Part shown: positions 1 through 6,429 of the stretch, piece by piece
Layout of the letters: every line of letters begins with the position of its first letter
Numbering within the stretch: position 1 is the stretch's first letter
DNA from: an uncultured Succinivibrio sp.
Lineage (GTDB): Bacteria > Pseudomonadota > Gammaproteobacteria > Enterobacterales > Succinivibrionaceae
DNA: 10,999 nucleotides
Assembly: GCA_900754255.1 (NCBI GenBank)
Contig: CAAECI010000117.1
Coordinates: forward strand, 1-10,999
Direction: 5' to 3'
Position numbers and translations under genes: made by a program
Notes under the pieces: model-generated
Told to the model about the DNA's origin: nothing
What the model saw: the letters and a program-made list of their open reading frames with translations, nothing else
The model's database searches: none

Positions 1-2
1 AT

Positions 3-362
3 CCCCGCAGAATTTTGTGTAACACTTTTATTTTACGGGTAAATCCACGATTTTTACATCAGTGGGGTCGCTTCATATTGTCTAAGGCACAGGCCGTGAT
101 CGCCAACGTTGATAAAATCATCAATCGCGTATCAAGCGCTCAGGGTACCCTAGGCGGCGTACAAATGCGCTTTGAATCGGTAATACGTTTAAACGACACC
201 ATGCGTGCGAACACCGAGGATGCCCGCTCGCGCATACGAGATACGGATTATGCGCAGGAGGTCTCGGAGCTTTCCCGGCTTTCAGTGCTGTCGCAGCTCA
301 TGCCCGTCATGTTTAAGCAAATTAATGCTCAAAAGCAGCTGATCCTAAGCCTTTTGCAATAA
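3..362 (+). pseudogene. Flagellin C-terminal domain, 5' part apparently broken
   Basis: From about position 78 the frame encodes a typical flagellin C-terminal D0/D1 region: KAQAVIANVDKIINRVSSAQ, then a LGGVQ-RFESVI stretch, the near-invariant ARSRIRDTDYA block, and a final LILSLLQ like the usual VLSLL(R) end. In flagellins this part packs against the N-terminal helix in the filament core. Upstream of position 78 the same frame is open to the window edge but reads as a basic, Cys- and Trp-containing stretch unlike flagellin. The second frame reads TSVGSLHIV just before position 80, which resembles the sequence that should precede this domain, so a frameshift near 80 is likely; that frame has a TAA at 20-22. 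The N-terminal half is outside the window or lost. Domain identity is sure; pseudogene status is an inference. No clear terminator follows. Confidence 0.65.
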
Positions 363-454
363 GTAAGTCTTTGAAACCGCCCCCTCTCCTCAACTAATAC
401 CCAGGCTTAAAGGGGCAAGAGCATCCTTCTTTTGTTACACTAGCCTTCAATTTC

Positions 455-460
455 GGAGGT
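455..460 (+). promoter_or_regulatory. Ribosome binding site of bioD
   Basis: GGAGGT lies 4 bases before the ATG at 465 and fixes the bioD start. The 363-454 spacer shows no convincing sigma70 promoter or flagellin terminator, so where the bio transcript begins is not evident. Confidence 0.75.
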
Positions 461-464
461 AATT

Positions 465-1139
465 ATGCGTGCTTTGTTCGTAACCGGTACCGGTACCGAT
501 ATCGGCAAGACCTATGTCAGTGCCGCCATAGCTTCATATATGACCGGCAGAAATTATAATTTGGCCTATTACAAGGCAGCGGTAAGCGGCTCTGCGGATA
601 TTGAGTCCTCGGATGCCGGCTTTGTAAAGCAGAGAGCGGCTCTTGTGCAGGACACGTCTTCATTGCTGTCTTATCTCTACAGGGAGCCGCTCTCGCCGCA
701 TCTTGTCGCCAGACAAGAAAATCGTTTTGCAAGCTTGGAGCGGATTAAAAATGATTTTTCAAGGCTTGCGGAAAAATATGATTATGTTCTAAGCGAGGGA
801 GCAGGCGGCATAGTTTGCCCCGTGGTATATGAGAGCGGATGTAGGATCTTCTATGCGGACATCATCAAGGCCTTAAATGTCCCCTGCGTGATTGTCGCCG
901 ATGCTGGACTTGGTACCATCAATCATACCGTGCTTACCTATGAGTATTTAAAAAACCACGGCATGAGGGTAAAGGGCGTGATCCTAAATCGTTATGATGA
1001 TAAAAGCCTCATGCATAGGGACAACTTGCATATGATCGAGGAGATTACGGCACAGAGGGTGATTGCAACCGTAGGGACTGACGATAGTATGCCGAGCTTG
1101 CGTGAAAAGCCGCTGGAGGATTATTTTGATGAAGTCTGA
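465..1139 (+). CDS. bioD: Dethiobiotin synthetase (ATP-dependent)
   Basis: BioD closes the ureido ring of 7,8-diaminopelargonate with CO2 and ATP to give dethiobiotin, the penultimate biotin step, in the cytoplasm. The 224-residue product has the usual family length. It opens with the modified Walker A loop TGTGTDIGKT (residues 7-16), followed by YYKAAVSGS with the catalytic lysine at K37, and a conserved EGAGGIVCP motif in the middle that corresponds to EGAGG in E. coli BioD. The VKGVILNR segment fits the nucleotide-base binding part of this P-loop fold. The start is set by a GGAGGT ribosome binding site. The gene overlaps bioA by 11 bp, so the two enzymes, which act consecutively, are translationally coupled. 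No intact biotin-repressor operator was recognised upstream. Confidence 0.95.
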   Translation: MRALFVTGTGTDIGKTYVSAAIASYMTGRNYNLAYYKAAVSGSADIESSDAGFVKQRAALVQDTSSLLSYLYREPLSPHLVARQENRFASLERIKNDFSRLAEKYDYVLSEGAGGIVCPVVYESGCRIFYADIIKALNVPCVIVADAGLGTINHTVLTYEYLKNHGMRVKGVILNRYDDKSLMHRDNLHMIEEITAQRVIATVGTDDSMPSLREKPLEDYFDEV

Positions 1140-2481
1140 TTTGGTAAAACGTGATCTGAAGTATGTGTGGCATCCGGCTGCCCAGATGAAGGATTATGAA
1201 AAAGAGCCGCCCCTTGCGGTGGTTAAAGGAGAGGGCTCATATCTATATACCGAGGACGGAAAAAAAATTCTGGACATAGTCAGCTCCTGGTGGTGCAACC
1301 TGCTCGGGCACTGCAATCCCGAGATCTCGGAGGCACTTGCCAGACAGGCGCATACCTTGGAGCATGTGATCTTCGCCGATTTTACTCATCCAAAGGCTGT
1401 GGAGCTTGCTGAAAAGTTGTCTGGGCTTGTTCCAAAGGGACTTTGTCGTTTTAATTTCGCCGACAACGGCTCCTCGGCCGTGGAAATGGCACTTAAAATA
1501 GCGTTTCAATATCAGGCCCAATGCGGGCAGGGGCAACGCATACGCTTTGCCTGCCTTTCCGAGGGATATCATGGGGAGACCATCGGGGCTCTGTCGGTAG
1601 GCAGTCTTGATCTTTATTCCAAGCTTTACAAGCCCATGATGATGGATAACGTACATATCGAGGCTCCGGATTGCTTCCGTTGTCCGTACGGAGCAAAACG
1701 CGGACAGTGTAGCTTGCAATGCCTGAAAAAAGCCGAGGAGGCCTTTAAACAACACGGCAGCACCCTTGCCGCCTTAATTGTAGAGCCGTTGTTGCAGGGA
1801 GCTGCTGGCATGCGGGTTTATCCCGAGGGCTATTTGAGAGCCCTGCGCCTGCTTTGTGATCGCTACGGCGTATTGCTCATAGCCGATGAGATCGCCACGG
1901 GCTTCGGACGTACCGGATCTATGTTCGCCTGCGCGAGGGCCAGTATAAGTCCCGATCTCATGTGTCTTTCAAAGGCCATAACCGGCGGATATATGCCCAT
2001 GTCCGTGGTATGCACCACCGATGAAATTTATGCAGCCTTCTATGCCGACTATTCCGAGCACCGAGCCTTCGTACATTCGCATACCTATGCCGGAAATCCC
2101 CTTGCCTGTGCCTGCGCCCTGGCGGTTCTGGAAATTTTGGAGCGAGACGGAGTTTTGGAGAAGGCGCGGCAAAATGCCGCCTATTTAACCCGTGAGTTTG
2201 AGGCCGCCATGTTGCCCTCTGAGCATACGGGTGAGGTGCGCCATATAGGGCTTATTCATGCCGTCGAGCTGGTTGAACGCAGGGAAGGAAAGATCCCATT
2301 TGACAGCAGTCTGCGTTTAGGCTATCGCATATACCGCAATGCCTTGAGCAAGGGACTGCTGTTGCGCAATATTGGAGACGTCCTTTACTTTAATCCGCCC
2401 TTAAATATAACCAGAGAGGATCTGAAGACGGCCGTTGAGATCATGCATGAGGCCGTAGCTGAGGAGTTGTCGCGCCTTTAG
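1129..2481 (+). CDS. bioA: Adenosylmethionine-8-amino-7-oxononanoate aminotransferase
   Basis: BioA is a PLP-dependent class-III aminotransferase that uses S-adenosylmethionine as amino donor to convert KAPA to diaminopelargonate, the substrate of BioD. Landmarks: WHP near the N-terminus, SSWWCNLLGH, DNGSSAVEMALK, YHGETIGALSVG, IADEIATGFGRTGSMFA (PLP-contacting D253), LSKAITGG with the Schiff-base lysine K282, and HSHTYAGNPLACACALA. The product is 450 residues, normal for the family. I prefer the ATG at 1129, which follows GGAGGA at 1115-1120 and places the conserved N-terminus correctly; an in-frame GTG at 1102 would add nine residues with no ribosome binding site. A Cys cluster (C182, C185, C194, C198) sits in an insertion absent from E. 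coli BioA; I recall similar insertions in Bacteroidetes-type BioA sequences. Confidence 0.95.
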   Translation: MKSDLVKRDLKYVWHPAAQMKDYEKEPPLAVVKGEGSYLYTEDGKKILDIVSSWWCNLLGHCNPEISEALARQAHTLEHVIFADFTHPKAVELAEKLSGLVPKGLCRFNFADNGSSAVEMALKIAFQYQAQCGQGQRIRFACLSEGYHGETIGALSVGSLDLYSKLYKPMMMDNVHIEAPDCFRCPYGAKRGQCSLQCLKKAEEAFKQHGSTLAALIVEPLLQGAAGMRVYPEGYLRALRLLCDRYGVLLIADEIATGFGRTGSMFACARASISPDLMCLSKAITGGYMPMSVVCTTDEIYAAFYADYSEHRAFVHSHTYAGNPLACACALAVLEILERDGVLEKARQNAAYLTREFEAAMLPSEHTGEVRHIGLIHAVELVERREGKIPFDSSLRLGYRIYRNALSKGLLLRNIGDVLYFNPPLNITREDLKTAVEIMHEAVAEELSRL

Positions 2482-2491
2482 GCCTCAAATT

Positions 2492-2520
2492 AAAGCCCTT
2501 CGTAGCCATATGAGGGCTTT
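2492..2520. terminator. Hairpin after bioA, probably bidirectional
   Basis: AAAGCCCT (2492-2499) pairs perfectly with AGGGCTTT (2513-2520) across a 13-base loop, 10 bases after the bioA stop. On the + strand the T-run is only the end of the stem; on the - strand the stem is followed by TTTAATTTG. It probably ends the bio operon, but weakly. Confidence 0.5.
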
Positions 2521-2761
2521 ATGCTGATAGTCTTGAAGTTTTCGGTATAAATTTCTAAATTCTTCCCGTATTTTTGATACTTTAGCGTAAAATTAACAGA
2601 ATAATAAATCTGAATTCTCTTTTGCCTAAGCCTAATAGGGGGGACTGATATCAGCATTTTGTACGTCTTTCTGTCCCGGTGTTTTCCATAAAGTTTTAGC
2701 CCGTTAAGGCTCTGCCTAAAATAATTTGTATGTGAGTCTCTTACCGCTGCCTGAAGCCTTG

Positions 2762-2779
2762 TGATCGTATATACGATCA
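2762..2779. promoter_or_regulatory. Perfect 18-bp palindrome, candidate operator
   Basis: TGATCGTATATACGATCA is a perfect 18-bp inverted repeat; the outer TT/AA pairs extend it with one mismatch. It lies about 52 bp before the ATG at 2831 and overlaps a weak possible promoter (TTGTGA at 2759-2764, 16 bp, AATAAG at 2781-2786). Such placement fits a repressor site for the downstream two-gene unit. No known regulator motif was recognised, and the bound protein is unknown. Confidence 0.45.
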
Positions 2780-2830
2780 AAATAAGAGTATGCACATAAG
2801 TAAGCTCACGTGTCAGTTGAAGGTTTGAAT

Positions 2831-5503
2831 ATGAAAAAAAAGACCAGATCCGTTAAAAATGAATTTGCCAACTTTAAAGCCGATCCTACGCATGAGTTGC
2901 AAAGCCTTCAACAAGAGCTTCTCGATCTTAAGGAGATTTGTCCGAAGGTAATAATAAGCGGTGAGGACTGTCTTAATTATGCAAGGGGCTTTGCCGCCAA
3001 GGCCAAAACGGCCATGGGCGGGGAGCGCGGAAGAAATACGGCACTTGCATGCTATTACTATTATTTTGCCGAGCAAAGCAAAATTAAAGAGGCAAAGCAG
3101 GAGCGCGAGACATTGCAGGGTGAATGGGCATCCCGCGGCGCCCTTGTGGATTTTGCGGATTTTTTAAAGGGTATAAAGCATCTGTCCAAGAGAGGCGCGG
3201 ATTTTTTTTGCAAGGATCTATCCAAGGCCGCCTATGATTATGTAGAACTGGCGGGATCTGATGGAGATGCTATTTCCATAAACTATATTTCAGATGATCT
3301 GTTGCAGGGATTTATGCTCCTGTACAAAAACGGCTATGTTTCAGCCGACGGATCAACAGGTCACGAAGATGAGGACGAGCCTAATCTCGTGGAACAATTG
3401 GCGCTCTGTCTTGCGCAGACATACAGAAATGAGAATGAGAATACCGTATACAGAAACCTTGCGCATTATTTCTATTCCGTATTCTACGCAAAGACCCAGG
3501 AGCTTAGGAAGATGCGCGAGCTTTTGGGGCTTCCCTCCGAGGCGGCATATCTCATCGCCATGGCCTATCTTGAGGGAAACGGCATCACCCAGATCAACCG
3601 CATTTATGCCTCGCTCTTTATGCAATATGCGATGCTGACCGGATCTCAAAGAGCCTGTCTGGCTTGGGCGCTCTTTTTTGAGCCCTTTGCCGGGGAAATT
3701 GAAAGTGGTAACAGCGATAAAAAGCTGTTGGATGGCTATTGTAGCGTTCTCTATCACGGTCTTTTGCTTTGTAAATTGCAGGAGCAGCCGGTTTTTGGGG
3801 AGCTAAGATGCGGGCAGGAAAATGTATACGAGCAAGGCGGTGTCAAAAAGGATATTTCGCTTGATATCCTCCTCACTTTAACTGCGGCCATGACCCGTCT
3901 TATCAAGTGGAAAAATTACAGACTCGAAGATTATCCCATGCTGCTGCAGGTTGTTGATTTTCTGCATGAGCTGACCGAAAAATATAAAGGCGGCAGCGAA
4001 TGCTCAGCGGCAATCAGGTGTTGCTGTGCCCGCCTCATCAGTATCTTGTCGGAGGAAGAAGATCTTAGCGAGGAGCTGAGGATATTCGCAAGCTTCTATG
4101 TCAAGATAAAGCCCGAGTTCACCGACGAGGATGTGGCCTTTGAGCTTATCAAGCCGTATTTGGGTAAGGGCAATAAAATCGCCGATCAAACTCTGCTTGA
4201 TATTGATGCGGTAGCACTCTCAAACAAAGCCGCGACCGAGTATAAGCGTCTTTTAAAGGCAGGAGAATCCGAGGCATTGAGCAAGCTTGCACAGATCGGA
4301 GAGCTTGATGAGCAGACATGCCTGCGAGAGACGGAGCTTGCGGCCGAGCGCGGTAATCCCATTGCCGCCCTCAATGTCTGTCAAGAGTCCGCGCACAGGA
4401 ACAAAAACAAAAAAGGGCTTATTGATCAGCTGATTAAGGTGGCAGTGAACGGAGTACCGCAGGCCTTCTTCTCGCTGTATAGAATGTATGATTCCCTAAA
4501 GGGCAAGGAAAACGGCATGTTGGCCGACACCTGTCTTCGCTATGCGAGTTTGTATTTGGAAAAGGAAGCGAAGAATATACTCAACAGAAAACAGCTGATG
4601 GGGCAATATCATCCTTTGCCGTTCATGCAGGTATTGGATAGGCTTGACATGCTGTCTGACAGTGATTCCACGGCGGCGGTTTTCCTAGGCTCGATGTTTG
4701 CCACGGGTATGATAGTTCCAAGGGATCCCTTCATGTCTCTTATGTATTTTCGTCAGGCCGTGGGACTTGGTGATGAGACCTCGGTTTACGAGCTTAATAA
4801 AAATTATATTTCAAATTGGGGTACCGACGATGATGAAGGCCTGATTTGCTCGGTGCAGCACTGTATGGAACATATGCAACGCTACGGCGCTTATAACCGT
4901 TTTGAGGAAGAGGAGGATAGCGATGAGGTTTTCTACTTGGTGGAGGAACTTTACACCGAGCTTGAGAACGGTAAAACCTGGCTTGAATGCTATATCTTTG
5001 CAAACGTATTCGATGAACCTCTATGGGATATTTTGACCGTAGATCGTATGCATCATATTGAGGATCTGAACGATGAGCAAAAAAAGGCGGCTTGTCAGCG
5101 TCTTATGCTCGATGCGCGTAAAATCCTGTCCGATCATGCGCAATACAATTTTACGGATCCCAAAAAATACTTCGAAAAGCTGCGCGAGCTGACTACGGCG
5201 CTGTCATCGATTCCCGACGAGAAGGAAATGCGCTGGTATAAGAAAACCCTGACGGATTTGAAGATGCTCTGTGCCCTGCGCGGAAATTGTGCCTTGGATC
5301 TGGGAGGGATTGGCGAATATATGCGCGATTCCTATAATGCCGATAATTTTATAGCCACCGTATTGAGTCGTGCCGCCTTTGAAGGGCTGTCCTTAAAGGG
5401 CAGCAAGGCAGATCCCGCAATTTGCGCCGATCTTTTTATTAAAGATGAGGCCGAGAAAAAGAAGTCTCCGGCCGACTTTATTAACGTTACAGTTGAACAG
5501 TGA
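2831..5503 (+). CDS. Large hypothetical protein with Sel1-like repeats
   Basis: An 890-residue, soluble, mostly alpha-helical protein with no signal peptide and no membrane segment, so probably cytoplasmic. It starts with a basic tip (MKKK) and a short heptad-like stretch (about 18-35). Two segments match the Sel1-like (TPR-related) repeat pattern A-x3-LG-x2-Y-x2-G-x7-A-x2-Y-x2-A-x3-G: about residues 236-282 (AYLIAMAYLEGNGI then FMQYAMLTGSQRA) and about 612-660 (AAVFLGSMFATGMI then YFRQAVGLGDE). Several weaker helical pairs lie between and after them, with acidic patches near 187-195 and 695-702. Sel1 repeats usually act as protein-interaction scaffolds; no catalytic motif was seen. I choose ATG 2831, which has GAAGG 7 bases upstream, over the in-frame GTG at 2810, which has none. 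The next gene begins 7 bp after the stop, so the two are probably one unit. I do not recognise a named family. Confidence 0.75.
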   Translation: MKKKTRSVKNEFANFKADPTHELQSLQQELLDLKEICPKVIISGEDCLNYARGFAAKAKTAMGGERGRNTALACYYYYFAEQSKIKEAKQERETLQGEWASRGALVDFADFLKGIKHLSKRGADFFCKDLSKAAYDYVELAGSDGDAISINYISDDLLQGFMLLYKNGYVSADGSTGHEDEDEPNLVEQLALCLAQTYRNENENTVYRNLAHYFYSVFYAKTQELRKMRELLGLPSEAAYLIAMAYLEGNGITQINRIYASLFMQYAMLTGSQRACLAWALFFEPFAGEIESGNSDKKLLDGYCSVLYHGLLLCKLQEQPVFGELRCGQENVYEQGGVKKDISLDILLTLTAAMTRLIKWKNYRLEDYPMLLQVVDFLHELTEKYKGGSECSAAIRCCCARLISILSEEEDLSEELRIFASFYVKIKPEFTDEDVAFELIKPYLGKGNKIADQTLLDIDAVALSNKAATEYKRLLKAGESEALSKLAQIGELDEQTCLRETELAAERGNPIAALNVCQESAHRNKNKKGLIDQLIKVAVNGVPQAFFSLYRMYDSLKGKENGMLADTCLRYASLYLEKEAKNILNRKQLMGQYHPLPFMQVLDRLDMLSDSDSTAAVFLGSMFATGMIVPRDPFMSLMYFRQAVGLGDETSVYELNKNYISNWGTDDDEGLICSVQHCMEHMQRYGAYNRFEEEEDSDEVFYLVEELYTELENGKTWLECYIFANVFDEPLWDILTVDRMHHIEDLNDEQKKAACQRLMLDARKILSDHAQYNFTDPKKYFEKLRELTTALSSIPDEKEMRWYKKTLTDLKMLCALRGNCALDLGGIGEYMRDSYNADNFIATVLSRAAFEGLSLKGSKADPAICADLFIKDEAEKKKSPADFINVTVEQ

Positions 5504-5510
5504 GTGATCC

Positions 5511-6047
5511 ATGCAATACCTATTAAAGCTCACATTGGAGGGCACCACCGTATGGCGCCTTGTAGCTCTTGACGGCAAGGCTGATCTGGCTCATGCGGCG
5601 CTTCTTATCGAAAATGCATTTGGCTATGCAGGAGGTCGTGATGCCTTTGAGATCCAAGGTAAAATTTTCCCTGCAGGTTGCGGTGGTCGCGTCGAGGAGC
5701 CTTCAGAGCTTCGCACGCTCGATGAGAGTCTGGGGGAGAACTCGGGCTTTTCCTTTACGCATGAGACCGAGGAGGGGATCCTACTTAAGCATGTGGGCAA
5801 CGTCATGCGTTGTGAGGAAAAGCTCTTTTGTCTTATCCCCTCGGTGATAGTAGGGGCCGGCTGCATTCCCAAGACGGGAGATTTGACTGTTGAGAGCATA
5901 CAGGAATATGTCGATCGTGATGAAAATCTTACTCTCAACATCAAGGAGGCAACCTCTGCCATGCGTGCCGTCGGCTCTTTCCGCAGTGATGTGAGCGAGG
6001 CTTTGGTGGGAGCCGGAGCCAGCCCCCTTAATTTCAAACATGTATGA
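5511..6047 (+). CDS. Divergent plasmid pRiA4b ORF-3-like protein
   Basis: The 178-residue product begins QYLLKLTLEGTTVWRLVAL, which resembles the start of the pRiA4b ORF-3-like fold (Y-x-LK-x-TL-x3-P-IWRR), followed by a helix (AHAALLIENAFGY) where that family has LH-x2-IQ-x-AFGW. The middle part, FTHETEEGILLKHVGNVMR, then CLIPSVIVGAGCIPKTG, sits where the family has its FxYxYDFGDxW and PxCxxGxxxxPPED motifs, but those signatures are largely eroded. The molecular role of the family is not established. The gene follows the 890-residue Sel1-repeat gene after 7 bp with only a weak ribosome binding site (GAGTGA at 5502-5507), suggesting translational coupling and possible joint function. The family call is from remembered pattern only and is moderate. 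Confidence 0.6.
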   Translation: MQYLLKLTLEGTTVWRLVALDGKADLAHAALLIENAFGYAGGRDAFEIQGKIFPAGCGGRVEEPSELRTLDESLGENSGFSFTHETEEGILLKHVGNVMRCEEKLFCLIPSVIVGAGCIPKTGDLTVESIQEYVDRDENLTLNIKEATSAMRAVGSFRSDVSEALVGAGASPLNFKHV

Positions 6048-6108
6048 GGCAGCGATCATTATTGATGCAAAAAACGCAATATAAGATCATCTTTGTTCTA
6101 AAAATTGC

Positions 6109-6136
6109 TTGACTGATGCCCTAAAACGTACATAAT
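6109..6136 (+). promoter_or_regulatory. Sigma70-type promoter of the cstA leader
   Basis: TTGACT (6109-6114), 16 bp spacer, CATAAT (6131-6136). Five of six bases match consensus in each box. Transcription would begin near 6143, giving a leader of about 287 nt before the cstA start. No other convincing promoter is seen between the leader terminator and cstA. Confidence 0.65.
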
Positions 6137-6142
6137 GTGAAA

Positions 6143-6377
6143 AAGAGTTTTTAAGGGGATGTGTAAACGCTTGCATCTCTTAATTTATCTCTTAATACTT
6201 TTGATCGCGGAGAAAGCATCCTCATGCGGGGATGAGATCAAAGACGGGGCGGAACCGCCGCTCACGTCTGAAACAGGATTGACATGATCCTCAATTCTCC
6301 TAATCAGGCAAGCAAGATTGCTTCTAGGATGTTTACAAAACATTAGGAAGGTCCGCCCAGGCGGACCATTTTTTTTT
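6143..6377 (+). ncRNA. Structured leader RNA of cstA, candidate riboswitch/attenuator
   Basis: Between promoter and intrinsic terminator the transcript holds a chain of helices read directly from the sequence: AGGGGATG/CATCTCTT near 6154-6181 (with G-U pairs); TTTTGATC (6199-6206) with GATCAAAG (6236-6243), enclosing a purine-rich bulge GCGGAGAAAG and hairpin 6217-6234; AGACG (6242-6246) with CGTCT (6265-6269) around a GGCGGAACCGCC core; AGGAT (6275-6279) with ATCCT (6287-6291); TCCTAAT (6298-6304) with ATTAGGA (6342-6348), or alternatively TCCTA with TAGGA (6325-6329). The GGCGGA at 6248-6253 can pair with TCCGCC (6352-6357) of the terminator, giving a plausible antiterminator. I could not match it to a riboswitch class I know. 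It could also be a stand-alone small RNA. Ligand or regulator unknown. Confidence 0.6.
6350..6377 (+). terminator. Strong intrinsic terminator inside the cstA leader
   Basis: GGTCCGC (6350-6356) pairs with GCGGACC (6361-6367) around the tetraloop CCAG, followed after one A by nine T residues (6369-6377). Lying between the leader promoter and cstA, it must be read through for cstA expression unless a separate weak promoter exists at 6378-6420, where I see none. Confidence 0.85.
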
Positions 6378-6399
6378 ATTTCGGGCAAAGTGCCTAAAT

Positions 6400-6421
6400 T
6401 TGGATCCATGAGATCCGAGGT
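6400..6421 (+). promoter_or_regulatory. cstA ribosome binding site with adjacent hairpin
   Basis: GAGGT (6417-6421) lies 8 bases before the ATG at 6430. Just upstream, TTGGATC (6400-6406) can pair with GATCCGA (6412-6418), including one G-U, which would partly bury the ribosome binding site. This may add translational control to the terminator-based control; the hairpin is visible, its function is inferred. Confidence 0.45.
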
Positions 6422-6429
6422 AATACAAA

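Larger units (their letters stand above)
2482..2830. other. Gene-free spacer between bioA and the 890-residue protein gene
   Basis: Apart from the hairpin just after bioA and the palindrome near its right end, I see no supported gene here. A 101-codon - strand frame spans 2490-2795 but has no ribosome binding site, runs through the bioA hairpin and reads as basic low-quality sequence. The stretch is AT-rich and may contain promoter material for the gene to the right. Confidence 0.5.

Noticed and set aside
432..463. Possible BirA (biotin repressor) operator before bioD
   Set aside because: TTGTTACAC resembles the left half of the TTGTAAACC-N14/15-GGTTTACAA consensus, but the right half at the proper spacing matches at only about three of nine bases.
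2490..2795. 101-codon - strand frame in the bioA-downstream spacer
   Set aside because: No ribosome binding site, overlaps the bioA hairpin, basic low-complexity product with no family resemblance.
6136..6151. CRP-like site near the cstA promoter (TGTGA)
   Set aside because: The TGTGA half-site at 6136-6140 has no TCACA partner at the required spacing.
6350..6367. ZTP (pfl) riboswitch core in the cstA leader, from the CCGCC/GGCGG block
   Set aside because: The block is just the terminator stem; the upstream conserved ZTP elements and the CCGCCUGGGC core are not present.
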